In this document: piece after piece, positions 51,487 through 59,421 of the stretch | How positions within the stretch are numbered: position 1 is the first letter of the stretch | How the letters are laid out: each line of letters opens with the position of its first letter | Source of the DNA: JBBQER01 sp052148155 | Lineage (GTDB): Bacteria; Actinomycetota; Acidimicrobiia; IMCC26256; PALSA-610 | NCBI GenBank assembly: GCA_052148155.1 | Contig: JBKQIY010000133.1 | Location: 1 to 64,000 of the forward strand | Direction: 5' to 3' | DNA: 64,000 bases | Position numbers and translations under genes: made by a program | The notes under the pieces: model-generated | What the model was told of the DNA's origin: nothing | What the model saw: only the letters and a program-made list of their open reading frames with translations | Databases searched by the model: none

Positions 51487-52434
51487 TTACAACTTCTCCG
51501 TAGAGACGCCGTCGGCGACAGCGTTGTGGACGGCGTCGATTTCGGCGAGCATCCACGACTGATAGTCGTATCCGGGAGTCGGCATCGTCTCGTAGACCCC
51601 GACGATCGGGATGTGGGCCTTCGATGCGGCCGCGATGAACGTCTGGGTGAGCGCGTCGGTGACTTGCTGGTTGTAGACGAACGCCTTCACTTCGTGTTGT
51701 GTGAACAGGTGGGTTTGGAGGGCGACGTCCTGAGGGGCCGGGTCGACGCCGTTCATGATGTCGGCCTGGAACTGAAACGGGGTCAGATTGTTCGCGCCGG
51801 CCGCTTCGAGCATGTAGTCCGCGACGGGTTCGGTGGTCGCGACCGGGGTGTGCGGGTCGGTGGTTTTGAACTGCGCGATCGCGTGCAGCCACGGGTTCAG
51901 CGAGCTGATGAACTTCGCGGCGTTGGCGTTGAAGTATGCGCGATGAGCTGGCTGAACGCTCCCGAGATCCGAGGCCACGGTGTCGGCGACCTTCGGCATG
52001 GTCGTTGGGCTGTACCAAAGGTGCGGGTTCGGGGTGCTGTCCGGCAGTCCCAACAGGTGCTGCACGTCGATCACCTGACGTGTCGCGTTCGCGGACGCGG
52101 ACTCGATCTTGGTCATGAAATCGTCGTAACCGACGCCGTTTTGAATCACGAGCTGTGCGGCGCTGACCGACCGGGCCACCTCGGGACTCACCTCGTAGGT
52201 GTGCGGGTCGGTGTTGGGGTTGCTTTCTATCGACGTGACGGTCACGTAGCGACCGCCGATCTGTGCCGCGACGTTGCCGTACTCGTTCTCCGCCGCGACC
52301 ACCGCAATCGTCCCCGGCTTGGTGGGAGTGGCCCCCGGCGAAGCCGATCCGCACCCCGCCGCCCCCAACAAGGCGATCACGGCCAGCGCGCCAAACCCGG
52401 CTTTCGCACCGACGTCACGACTGCGAGCTCGCAT
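51487..52434 (-). CDS. znuA: Zinc/manganese ABC importer substrate-binding lipoprotein
   Basis: 315 residues. The lipobox is LLGAAGC with the lipidated Cys near residue 28. Metal ligands of the cluster A-I fold are visible: the His in DPHTYE, the His in NPHLWYSP, a Glu in TTEPVADYM, and the C-terminal Asp. There is no long His-rich loop as in enterobacterial ZnuA. The gene heads the importer operon and faces SmtB and Zur genes, which supports zinc as substrate, although manganese is not excluded. Confidence 0.92.
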   Translation of the reverse strand: MRARSRDVGAKAGFGALAVIALLGAAGCGSASPGATPTKPGTIAVVAAENEYGNVAAQIGGRYVTVTSIESNPNTDPHTYEVSPEVARSVSAAQLVIQNGVGYDDFMTKIESASANATRQVIDVQHLLGLPDSTPNPHLWYSPTTMPKVADTVASDLGSVQPAHRAYFNANAAKFISSLNPWLHAIAQFKTTDPHTPVATTEPVADYMLEAAGANNLTPFQFQADIMNGVDPAPQDVALQTHLFTQHEVKAFVYNQQVTDALTQTFIAAASKAHIPIVGVYETMPTPGYDYQSWMLAEIDAVHNAVADGVSTEKL

Positions 52435-52472
52435 GGCACCCCGGCCTCCAGTTATCGGGAGTGATTGCAGAC

Positions 52473-52501
52473 AAGATAAACCGTAATCGGAACCAATCCA
52501 A
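52473..52501 (-). promoter_or_regulatory. Candidate promoter of the znu operon
   Basis: On the minus strand TTGGAT (52501-52496), a 17-nt spacer and TATCTT (52478-52473) form a -35/-10 pair about 40 bp before the znuA start. The region is unusually AT-rich for this window. Zur would be expected to bind here, but no textbook Zur box was found. Confidence 0.5.
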
Positions 52502-52528
52502 ATAAGCCGTTCATGGCTAGCTGCTTAT
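52502..52528. promoter_or_regulatory. Inverted repeat in the znuA-smtB gap
   Basis: ATAAGC and GCTTAT form perfect 6-bp arms 15 nt apart, with an inner AGCC-N6-GGCT. The layout resembles ArsR/SmtB operators, which are AT-rich repeats of this type. It is 26 bp upstream of the smtB start. Confidence 0.5.
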
Positions 52529-52540
52529 ATAGTGGGCGAC

Positions 52541-52546
52541 TAATGT
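52541..52546 (+). promoter_or_regulatory. -10 element for leaderless smtB
   Basis: TAATGT lies 7 nt before the GTG at 52554, so the transcript probably starts at the start codon; there is no ribosome site. It lies just past the inverted repeat, which fits autoregulation. Confidence 0.45.
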
Positions 52547-52553
52547 CTTCGGT

Positions 52554-52871
52554 GTGGCCCGGACCGAACCGCTCGACGCACTCGATGCCGCGGTCGAGTT
52601 CCTCAAGGCGCTCGCATCCACGGTCCGCCTCGCGGTGATCGCAGAGTTGAGCGTCGGCCCCCGCTGCGTCCACGAACTCCAAGCCACGCTGCGCTCCGAC
52701 GCACGAGAGATCAGTCAGCCGTTGCTGTCGCAACACCTCAAAGTGCTTCGCGACGCCGGGCTCGTCACGACGACGCGCCGCGGCGCTGAGATCACCTACC
52801 AACTCGCCGACCACCAGGTCGGACGACTCGTCCACGACGCGATACGACGTTCCAAGGTCGAACCACGATGA
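52554..52871 (+). CDS. smtB: ArsR/SmtB family metal-responsive repressor
   Basis: 105 residues with a winged HTH: FLKALASTVRLAVIAELSVGPRCVHEL, then SQPLLSQHLKVLRDAGLVTTTRRGAEITYQL. In SmtB-type zinc sensors the C-terminal helix carries Asp/His ligands; here the tail is DHQVGRLVHDAI, with a DxH-like start and a His, compatible with that site. Its position before zur mirrors the smtB-zur pair of mycobacteria. It is divergent from znuA. Confidence 0.88.
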   Translation: MARTEPLDALDAAVEFLKALASTVRLAVIAELSVGPRCVHELQATLRSDAREISQPLLSQHLKVLRDAGLVTTTRRGAEITYQLADHQVGRLVHDAIRRSKVEPR

Positions 52872-52955
52872 CGTGACCGACACGACGTCTCGCATGAAGC
52901 CCTGAACTGTCCGACCCACGCGCGATCGCAACGACCATTCCGACCCTGGACGGCA

Positions 52956-53396
52956 ATGTCCACCAACTCCGCTGAACAACCTGCCCGATCTCCCCAAGAG
53001 CGGTCGACGCGCCAAAAACGCGCGCTCGCCGACGTGCTCGACGACGCGGACTCGTTCCGCTCCGCGCAGGAACTGTTCACCGAGCTGCGGTCCCGCGGCG
53101 AGAAGGTCGGACTCACCACGATCTACAACCAACTTCGCGTCCTCGCCGAAACCGGCGCCGTCGACGCCTTACGAACTGACGACGGCGAAACCCTCTACCG
53201 ACGGTGCAACACCGAAAACCACCACCACCACCTCGTATGCCGCGACTGCGGACGCACGGTCGAAATCGAAGGTCCCGAAGTCGAACGTTGGGCCGGCCAG
53301 GTCGCTGCCACCCACGGCTTCGTCAACCTCACCCACACCATCGAAATCTTCGGAACCTGCACCGACTGCACCCGGACCGAACCGCCGCTGCCATAA
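52956..53396 (+). CDS. zur: Fur family zinc uptake regulator (Zur)
   Basis: 146 residues. The N-terminal winged helix (TRQKRALADVLDDADSF...TIYNQLRVLAETGAV) is followed by a metal-rich dimer domain. The structural zinc site uses C95-x2-C98 and C135-x2-C138, and a sensing site is suggested by NHHHHLVC and later His. It lies 84 bp after smtB on the same strand. Its location beside an importer operon supports the Zur assignment over Fur or PerR. Confidence 0.9.
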   Translation: MSTNSAEQPARSPQERSTRQKRALADVLDDADSFRSAQELFTELRSRGEKVGLTTIYNQLRVLAETGAVDALRTDDGETLYRRCNTENHHHHLVCRDCGRTVEIEGPEVERWAGQVAATHGFVNLTHTIEIFGTCTDCTRTEPPLP

Positions 53397-53545
53397 CTGC
53401 GCGCCGCGCTTCGTGCGACGAACGTGCGAGAGCTGCGACGTTCGCCCCGAGATTCGACACGGCCCATCGCAGTGCGACATGCGTGACGTCGCGGTCGAAC
53501 CGCGGCCCTGATATACGCCGCGACGGCTTCGTCGGGTCGGGATCG

Positions 53546-55753
53546 TCACACCGGCGGCGGGTGATGATCGGTCGGTGTGGTTTCGACGCTGAGGGTGGGG
53601 ACGATGCGGTCGAGCCAGTGGGGAAACCACCAGTTGGCTTTGCCGAGGAGTTCCATGGTGGCGGGGACCAGGACGCAGCGCACGATGGTTGCGTCGACGA
53701 GCACCGCGACGGCAAGTCCAAGTCCGAAGACTTTGAGGACGCGTAGGTCGCCGAGGACGAACGATCCGAACACACACACCATGATCGCGGCCGCGGCGGT
53801 AATGACCCGGCCGGTGGTCGCGAGTCCATCAGCGACCGCAGTCGCGTTGTCGCCAGTGCGGCGCCACTCGTCGCGGATGCGTGAGAGGAGGAACACTTCG
53901 TAGTCCATGGACAGCCCGAAAAGGATGGTGAACAACATGAGGGGTATCCAAGGGTCGATCGGTCCGGTCTTGCCGATCCCGACCAGGGAGCCGAGCCATC
54001 CCCATTGGAAGACAGCGACGATGACGCCGTACGCGGCGCCGACCGATAACAGGTTCATGACCGCGGCTTTGAGGGGCACGGCGACGGATCGGAACACCGC
54101 CATGAGCAACAAGAACGAGAGGAGCACGACACCGGCGATGACCCACGGCAGTCGCCGCGCGAACTGGGCGGACGTGTCGATCGCAGCAGCGGTGACGCCA
54201 CCGACGTACGCACGGACCTGTGTCCCGTGCGTGACCTCGGGAACGACATGCTCTCGGATGTCGGTGACGAGATGTTGAGTGCGGGTGTCTTGGGGCGACG
54301 TGGCCGGGATCACGATGGTGACCGCTGCATCGCCGGCGGCGTTGAATGATGCCGGGACCACGGCCGCGACGTCCGATGTCGCAGCGAGTCGTCGCGTGAG
54401 TTGGTCGAGCACGACGCGGTCGCCGCCGGACGGAAGTTCCGTCGCGATCACGAGCGGTCCGTTCACGCCAGGCCCGAAGCCGTCGGCCAGCAGGTCGTAC
54501 GCGCGTCGTGTTGTGACGTTGGTCGGGTTGTTGCCGTCATCGGTGAAGCCGAGGTGCATCGAGAACAGCGGGATCGCGAGCAGGACGAGCACCGCGGCTG
54601 ACGCGCCGGCGGCGAGCCACGCTCGGCGTTGGATGACGCGGCTCCACCGGTACCACAGGGACCGGGTGTCCGACGTCGAGCCTCGCTGCAACAAGCCAGG
54701 CAGGTGGAAACGATCGATCGCGCGGCCGGTGTAGCCGAGCACTGCGGGAAGCAGCGTGAGCGACGCCGCCATCACCAAGACCACCGCCGCGATCGCACCG
54801 AACGACAATCCGTACACGAAAGATGCTCCCAGCAGCAGCATCCCGAGCAGGGAAATGACAACCGTGCAACCCGCGAACAGCACGGCGCGGCCTGACGTTG
54901 TCAACGCGTTCGCGACCGCGTCGCGGGGTTCGTCACCGTCATGAAGGCGCTGCCGGTACGTCGTCACGATGAACAGGGCGTAGTCGATCCCGACGCCGAT
55001 GCCGATCATTGCCGCGAGTTCGGTCCCGAACGTCGGGACGACGACTGTCCGGCTGAACAGATCGATGACGCCGATCCCGACGCCGATCCCGAACAGGGCG
55101 GTCATGATCGGCAGCCCCATCGCGATCACCGAACCGAATGCGAGCAACAGAATCACGATCGCGGCAAGGATCCCGACCCCTTCGCTCGAGCCCGGGCTCG
55201 CGGGTGCTGCCTTGTCGATCGGCGCGCCGCCCAGCTCGACTTGGAAACCCGGACGAGCTGCCGCGCGCGCCGTGTCGATGACTTTTTGGATTCCGCTGGT
55301 GGTGAGGTCATCGGTCTGCTTCGAGAACTGCACCTGCGTGTACGCAATGTGTCCGTCCGGCGAGACCTGACCGAACACACCGGCGTCGAACGGACCGCGC
55401 ACATCCGTGACGTCGACGAGCGGCCGCACGTTCGCGTCAACCCGTTCGATCGCGGCGCGAGCTGTCGTGACCAAAGCCGTCGTATGGAACACGATGTCGG
55501 CGCTGTCGCCCGCACGGGTCGGGAACCGCTGACTCAAGATGTTCTGAGCAGTCTGCGACTCTGAGCTACCACCGCCAAGCTTGTTCTCGAATCGTCCGCG
55601 CACCGCGAACGCTCCGACCGCGATGACCCCGACGAGAGCCACAACCCACAGCGTCACGACCTGACGTCGATGGTCGACACACCACAAGGCAACCCGAGCC
55701 AGACGCGACTTTTCGATCGTCACGACGTTCCGCTCACGGAAGTCCACTGTCAC
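53546..55753 (-). CDS. MMPL/RND-type transporter
   Basis: About 735 residues with the MMPL arrangement: helix 1 (about 28-48), a large periplasmic loop (about 50-190), helices 2-6, a cytoplasmic loop, helix 7, a second periplasmic loop and helices 8-12. Family motifs are AMIGIGVGIDYALFIVTTYRQ in the first half and FTILFGLSMDYEVFLLSRIRDEW in the second. GTG 55753 was chosen where the homology begins; GTG 55720 is another option. Proton-driven lipid or drug export is likely. It is convergent with zur. Confidence 0.92.
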   Translation of the reverse strand: MTVDFRERNVVTIEKSRLARVALWCVDHRRQVVTLWVVALVGVIAVGAFAVRGRFENKLGGGSSESQTAQNILSQRFPTRAGDSADIVFHTTALVTTARAAIERVDANVRPLVDVTDVRGPFDAGVFGQVSPDGHIAYTQVQFSKQTDDLTTSGIQKVIDTARAAARPGFQVELGGAPIDKAAPASPGSSEGVGILAAIVILLLAFGSVIAMGLPIMTALFGIGVGIGVIDLFSRTVVVPTFGTELAAMIGIGVGIDYALFIVTTYRQRLHDGDEPRDAVANALTTSGRAVLFAGCTVVISLLGMLLLGASFVYGLSFGAIAAVVLVMAASLTLLPAVLGYTGRAIDRFHLPGLLQRGSTSDTRSLWYRWSRVIQRRAWLAAGASAAVLVLLAIPLFSMHLGFTDDGNNPTNVTTRRAYDLLADGFGPGVNGPLVIATELPSGGDRVVLDQLTRRLAATSDVAAVVPASFNAAGDAAVTIVIPATSPQDTRTQHLVTDIREHVVPEVTHGTQVRAYVGGVTAAAIDTSAQFARRLPWVIAGVVLLSFLLLMAVFRSVAVPLKAAVMNLLSVGAAYGVIVAVFQWGWLGSLVGIGKTGPIDPWIPLMLFTILFGLSMDYEVFLLSRIRDEWRRTGDNATAVADGLATTGRVITAAAAIMVCVFGSFVLGDLRVLKVFGLGLAVAVLVDATIVRCVLVPATMELLGKANWWFPHWLDRIVPTLSVETTPTDHHPPPV

Positions 55754-56413
55754 GTCGAGACGTCCTTTCAATCCCGATAGCCAAACAGCGCACAAGCCTA
55801 CGCGGCGCCGAAACTCGATCCGGCTGCGAGCCCGGACCTCCCGAGCATCCGACCAACGGCCCAGCATGAGCCTCCGAAGCTCAGTTCTTGAGTCACGTCA
55901 CGGATTGCGCGAGGTGCGGACGTGACGTGACAGTTCGAATTCGTTGCCGCGATCGGCGGGAACCGGCGACCCCGAATCGAACGAGGTTCCCGTCCAGGTC
56001 GGTATGTCACGAGGTCTTCTCCGTCGTGGGCTCCGGACACGATTAGCCGACTGCGAGCACGACAAACAGTGGCCGATGTACGTCTGTGCGCGAGCTGCAC
56101 CGGCTCATGCTCCTTCGGCGGTGACGATGCGTGCACGCCATCGGCTCAGCGTGATCGCTTGGAAGTTTTCGGCGGCCCGCTGATCGTGCGATCACCGACA
56201 ACCTTGGCGAACCGACCCTGGAGCATTGCCGGCCCGTTTCATCCGCTCGGTTGACCTGCGCGAACACTGACCGTACGGTACCGACCGTTGTTCGAACATC
56301 TCGCCGGGTGGTGTCGCGCCAGTCGGCTAGGTCTCAAGGTATACAGAAGTGGTGCGCCCCGCGGCCGTCGCGCGCGTATGACCCGGTCGAAGCGAATGTC
56401 GGAGGTGAAGTGC
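55754..56413. other. Divergent region between transporter and hydrolase genes
   Basis: 660 bp without a supported gene. It must contain promoters for the MMPL transporter (left) and the lipoprotein hydrolase (right). No consensus promoter or operator stood out; GGAGG at 56401-56405 is the hydrolase ribosome site. Confidence 0.35.
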
Positions 56414-57901
56414 ATGTCAGGGACGGGAGTGCTCCGACGTTGGGGCACGACGGTGGTGGCCGTCTCATGTGTGGTGCTCGTCGGCGCTTGCAGTTCGTCG
56501 AGCAAGCCCGCGGCCACGAACACTGCCACGACGAACTCAAGCACGAGTACGTCGCCGCACACGACCACGGTGGTGACGCCCGCGTCACCGTTAGCCGTCA
56601 CCTGGATGCCGGGCTTCGCTGCTCCCGGGACGCCAGCAACCTACGACAAGGTCGGTGTGATCAAGGTCGGTCCGGCCAGCGCCAAGAACGTCTTGGTGCT
56701 CGAGCCGGGAACCTCGGCCGGAAGCGCCTACTTCGTGCCGCTCGCTAAGTGGATCGTCTCGACCGTCACCGGCTGGCAGGTCTGGTCCGTCGAGCGCCGC
56801 GAGAACCTCCTCGAAGACCAGTCCGAACTCAACTTGTTCAAGCAGCACAAGGCATCGGCGACGCAGCTCTTCGACTACTACCTCGGCTATCTCAAGGACC
56901 CGGCTATCAAGCATCACTTCCAGCTCATCCCGAACTCGACGGTCGCGTTCGCGAAGCAGTGGGGAATGAACGTCGCAGTGCAGGACCTGCACAACGTGAT
57001 CGAAGCCGCGAAGGCGCTCGGCGGGAAAGTCGTGCTCGGTGGCCACTCCCTCGGAGGGTCGGTTGTCACCGCGTACGCGACGTGGGACTTCAACGGCCAC
57101 GCCGGCGCCGACGATCTCGCCGGTTTGGTCTACATCGACGGCGGCAGCGGCCCGAGCGCGATCAGCGCTGAGGCGGCGACGAGCGAACTGCAGTCCCTCG
57201 ACGCTGCGAAGATGTCACCCTGGCTGTCGTTCGGTGGGATCGGCGCACCCTACGCCGGCGTTTTCAACGCCACCGGATCCGCGGCCGCGCTCCTCGACCC
57301 CAACGCACCGTCACTCGGTCAAACCTCAGGGCTGTTGCCCACAGACATCGTTCCCCCAGTTCGGGTCACCAATGTCGGCCAGTACGGCTACGCACTCAAC
57401 GTCGCGACCTCTCCGGTCGGCTTGCTCGCCGCCCAAGCCCACCTCGGCGTCGGCGTCGCAGCCGCCGGTCCCATCCATGGGTGGAACGGCGCCGGCGCGC
57501 TGACGCCCATCACCAGGTACGAAACCATGTTCTCCGGGGTAGGCATGAACAATGTCGACGGCACCGAGTGGTACTTCCCTCAGCGTCTGACCGACGACAC
57601 CGCCGCGGTTGATAACGGCAACGCCAACCCGGCACAAGGCGTCCTCGACGTCAACGCGACCATGGGACACGACCTCCCCAAGGACCTCCTCATCTATGCG
57701 TTCGGTGCGCGTCTCGGCGGCCCCGCGGTACTCCAGGGTGCGCGACTCCTCGCCGCCCAATCACAGATACCTGCGAGCAACCTCACCCTCTTGAACCGTC
57801 AGAGCACCTACGCGCACAACGACCCGGCCGGGGCCTACCCCAACAACGCGTTCTTCGCTGACCTCATCCCATTCCTCAACAAGGTCAGCGCGAACGGCTG
57901 A
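56414..57901 (+). CDS. Lipid-anchored alpha/beta hydrolase
   Basis: 495 residues. The lipoprotein signal peptide ends LVGAC with Cys26, followed by a Ser/Thr-rich linker. An alpha/beta hydrolase domain shows VLVLEPGTSAGSAYF (oxyanion strand) and the nucleophile elbow VVLGGHSLGGSVV with Ser212. A cap or lid lies after about 230. The C-terminal part has NRQSTYAHNDPAGA, a possible catalytic His context. It probably acts on esters or lipids outside the membrane. ATG 56414 follows GGAGG at 8 nt spacing. Confidence 0.84.
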   Translation: MSGTGVLRRWGTTVVAVSCVVLVGACSSSSKPAATNTATTNSSTSTSPHTTTVVTPASPLAVTWMPGFAAPGTPATYDKVGVIKVGPASAKNVLVLEPGTSAGSAYFVPLAKWIVSTVTGWQVWSVERRENLLEDQSELNLFKQHKASATQLFDYYLGYLKDPAIKHHFQLIPNSTVAFAKQWGMNVAVQDLHNVIEAAKALGGKVVLGGHSLGGSVVTAYATWDFNGHAGADDLAGLVYIDGGSGPSAISAEAATSELQSLDAAKMSPWLSFGGIGAPYAGVFNATGSAAALLDPNAPSLGQTSGLLPTDIVPPVRVTNVGQYGYALNVATSPVGLLAAQAHLGVGVAAAGPIHGWNGAGALTPITRYETMFSGVGMNNVDGTEWYFPQRLTDDTAAVDNGNANPAQGVLDVNATMGHDLPKDLLIYAFGARLGGPAVLQGARLLAAQSQIPASNLTLLNRQSTYAHNDPAGAYPNNAFFADLIPFLNKVSANG

Positions 57902-58482
57902 GCGTGTCGCGACGCGGCTTCGAGCCGCGAAGGTCCCGTACCGTTTCGCGCGTCACCTGCCCCGGCCCCAGAGGGTCAGTCGGAACGCGCCGGATCGTTT
58001 CGTGAGCGCGGTGGCCCGACCGGCCCGTCGTCGCGACGTTCAATATGCGCGCGACCCCGTCATGGCTTGCGGGGTGCGACGGAACACCGACGCCGTCGCC
58101 CGGCTCGGGCCGCACATGATGACCGATTCGGCTACGACGCGCGCGCGCGTGTCCCGCCTGGACGTTTCGATAGACGGTTCGTGAACAACGCTTGAACCCT
58201 CGACGAGGGTCGCGTGATGCGCCGGTCAACCGCGAATCAAACTGAAATCGGACGTCACACTATGAGCGTGGTCGCGGCGAACGTCCAACCAATCCGGCGT
58301 CATCTCGATGACGAGTCGACACGCGCAACGTTGTCGCGCTGACGAAAGCATGGTCAGATCTGACGGCGTCGCAGGTCCGATTCGCGTTGAGACGACAGAC
58401 CCGAACCGCGGGCCGCCGCAAGTGTCAAATGCTCAAGATCGACAGGCTTCGCGATGAGGATCCCAGCGGCCGAGGGCACAAC
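57902..58482. other. Gene-poor stretch
   Basis: 581 bp with no convincing gene. A 26-codon frame at 58262 and a perfect 12-bp palindrome GTCAGATCTGAC at 58353-58364 are the only notable items. The right end holds the ribosome site of the small zinc-ribbon gene. Confidence 0.35.
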
Positions 58483-58698
58483 ATGACTGAGTACACCGTC
58501 GAGCCCGACGACCGGTGCTCCGCGTGCGGTTCACCCGCCGTCATCATCTACAGGCAGCGACGCGACGCGAAAGGCGACGTGTCGCTGAGGATTCCGCACG
58601 ATGTGACCTGCTCAAAACCGGGGTGCATGCATTGTCCGCCCCTGTTGAGAAGTCAGACGCAACGGTCCTCGGTCCCTCACGATGACCGCCGGACCTGA
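58483..58698 (+). CDS. Small zinc-ribbon-like protein
   Basis: 71 residues. CSACGSPAVIIY and, 30 residues later, CSKPGCMHC give five Cys in two clusters, suited to a zinc ribbon. ATG 58483 has a GAGGG site nearby. The tail is Arg/Ser-rich. No family recognised; it may bind nucleic acid or protein. Confidence 0.5.
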   Translation: MTEYTVEPDDRCSACGSPAVIIYRQRRDAKGDVSLRIPHDVTCSKPGCMHCPPLLRSQTQRSSVPHDDRRT

Positions 58699-59421
58699 CC
58701 GCGAGGCGCGGACGCGCACAGATAACAGTTTGGGAAACTCCGATCCATGTCGCAGTCCGCGACGGGAGATCGCGCGAGGAAACGAGAACCCGGCGCGGAC
58801 GTGCGCGCGGCAGGTGCTCCGAAACTCGGAACTTCTGAGCGGGTCGCCACCCAGGTCGGCTTCGTGGCGGACGTTCGGCGAGCCCGGGTGAAGTCGTCGC
58901 GCCTTGAACATTCGGGTTTGTTGTCGTCGTGCGCGGCGACATTGTCGGCGTCGCCTCGTCGCGGAACGTCTCATCGAGCCGCGATCGCTGGCCAGCCGGA
59001 TCGAGTGACGTACCAGACCGTGGCGTTTCCGTTTGGAACGCTTAGACGATTACCCCTCGACGAGAGATCGCCGGGTTCGGTCAGGACACGCGACTGGGGT
59101 CGTTGCTGTCCCAGGCCGTGGGAGGTGCGAGGGATGTTCGGTCGATTGTCCGTCGGGCCGCGACCCAGTTCGGACTCACGTCTGACCGATTCGTCGAACA
59201 GTTGGTCCGCAGCGATGTCACGATGTTGGTCCCCGGTGCGCCACCATGGCGGATCCCGCCCATCGTGCGGACTCGCGGCGCCGCTTCGCTGTCATGCCGG
59301 GCATGAACCGGCGGCCAGACAAGCGAGGCGAAGGCGGCGCCACAGAGGTTGCACGTTGCCCGCGGACGGGTTTCACTGGTATTTCGGGCCGGGCAGACAC
59401 AGGGCCTCGGGGGTGGGGTAG
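58699..59421. other. Stretch with one possible small gene
   Basis: 723 bp in which only a plus-strand frame at 59103-59306 reads like protein. The rest has conflicting open frames on both strands without start signals. Confidence 0.35.
59103..59306 (+). CDS. Possible small protein or remnant
   Basis: From TTG 59103 the frame reads LSQAVGGARDVRSIVRRAATQFGLTSDRFVEQLVRSDVTML, an amphipathic helical stretch with convincing composition, then degrades toward the stop. There is no ribosome site. It may be the remaining part of a DNA-binding or toxin-antitoxin-like protein; no family could be assigned. Confidence 0.28.
   Translation: MLSQAVGGARDVRSIVRRAATQFGLTSDRFVEQLVRSDVTMLVPGAPPWRIPPIVRTRGAASLSCRA

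Noticed and set aside
51478..52464. Long plus-strand open frame opposite znuA
   Set aside because: Shadow; the minus strand has a lipobox and metal-binding motifs.
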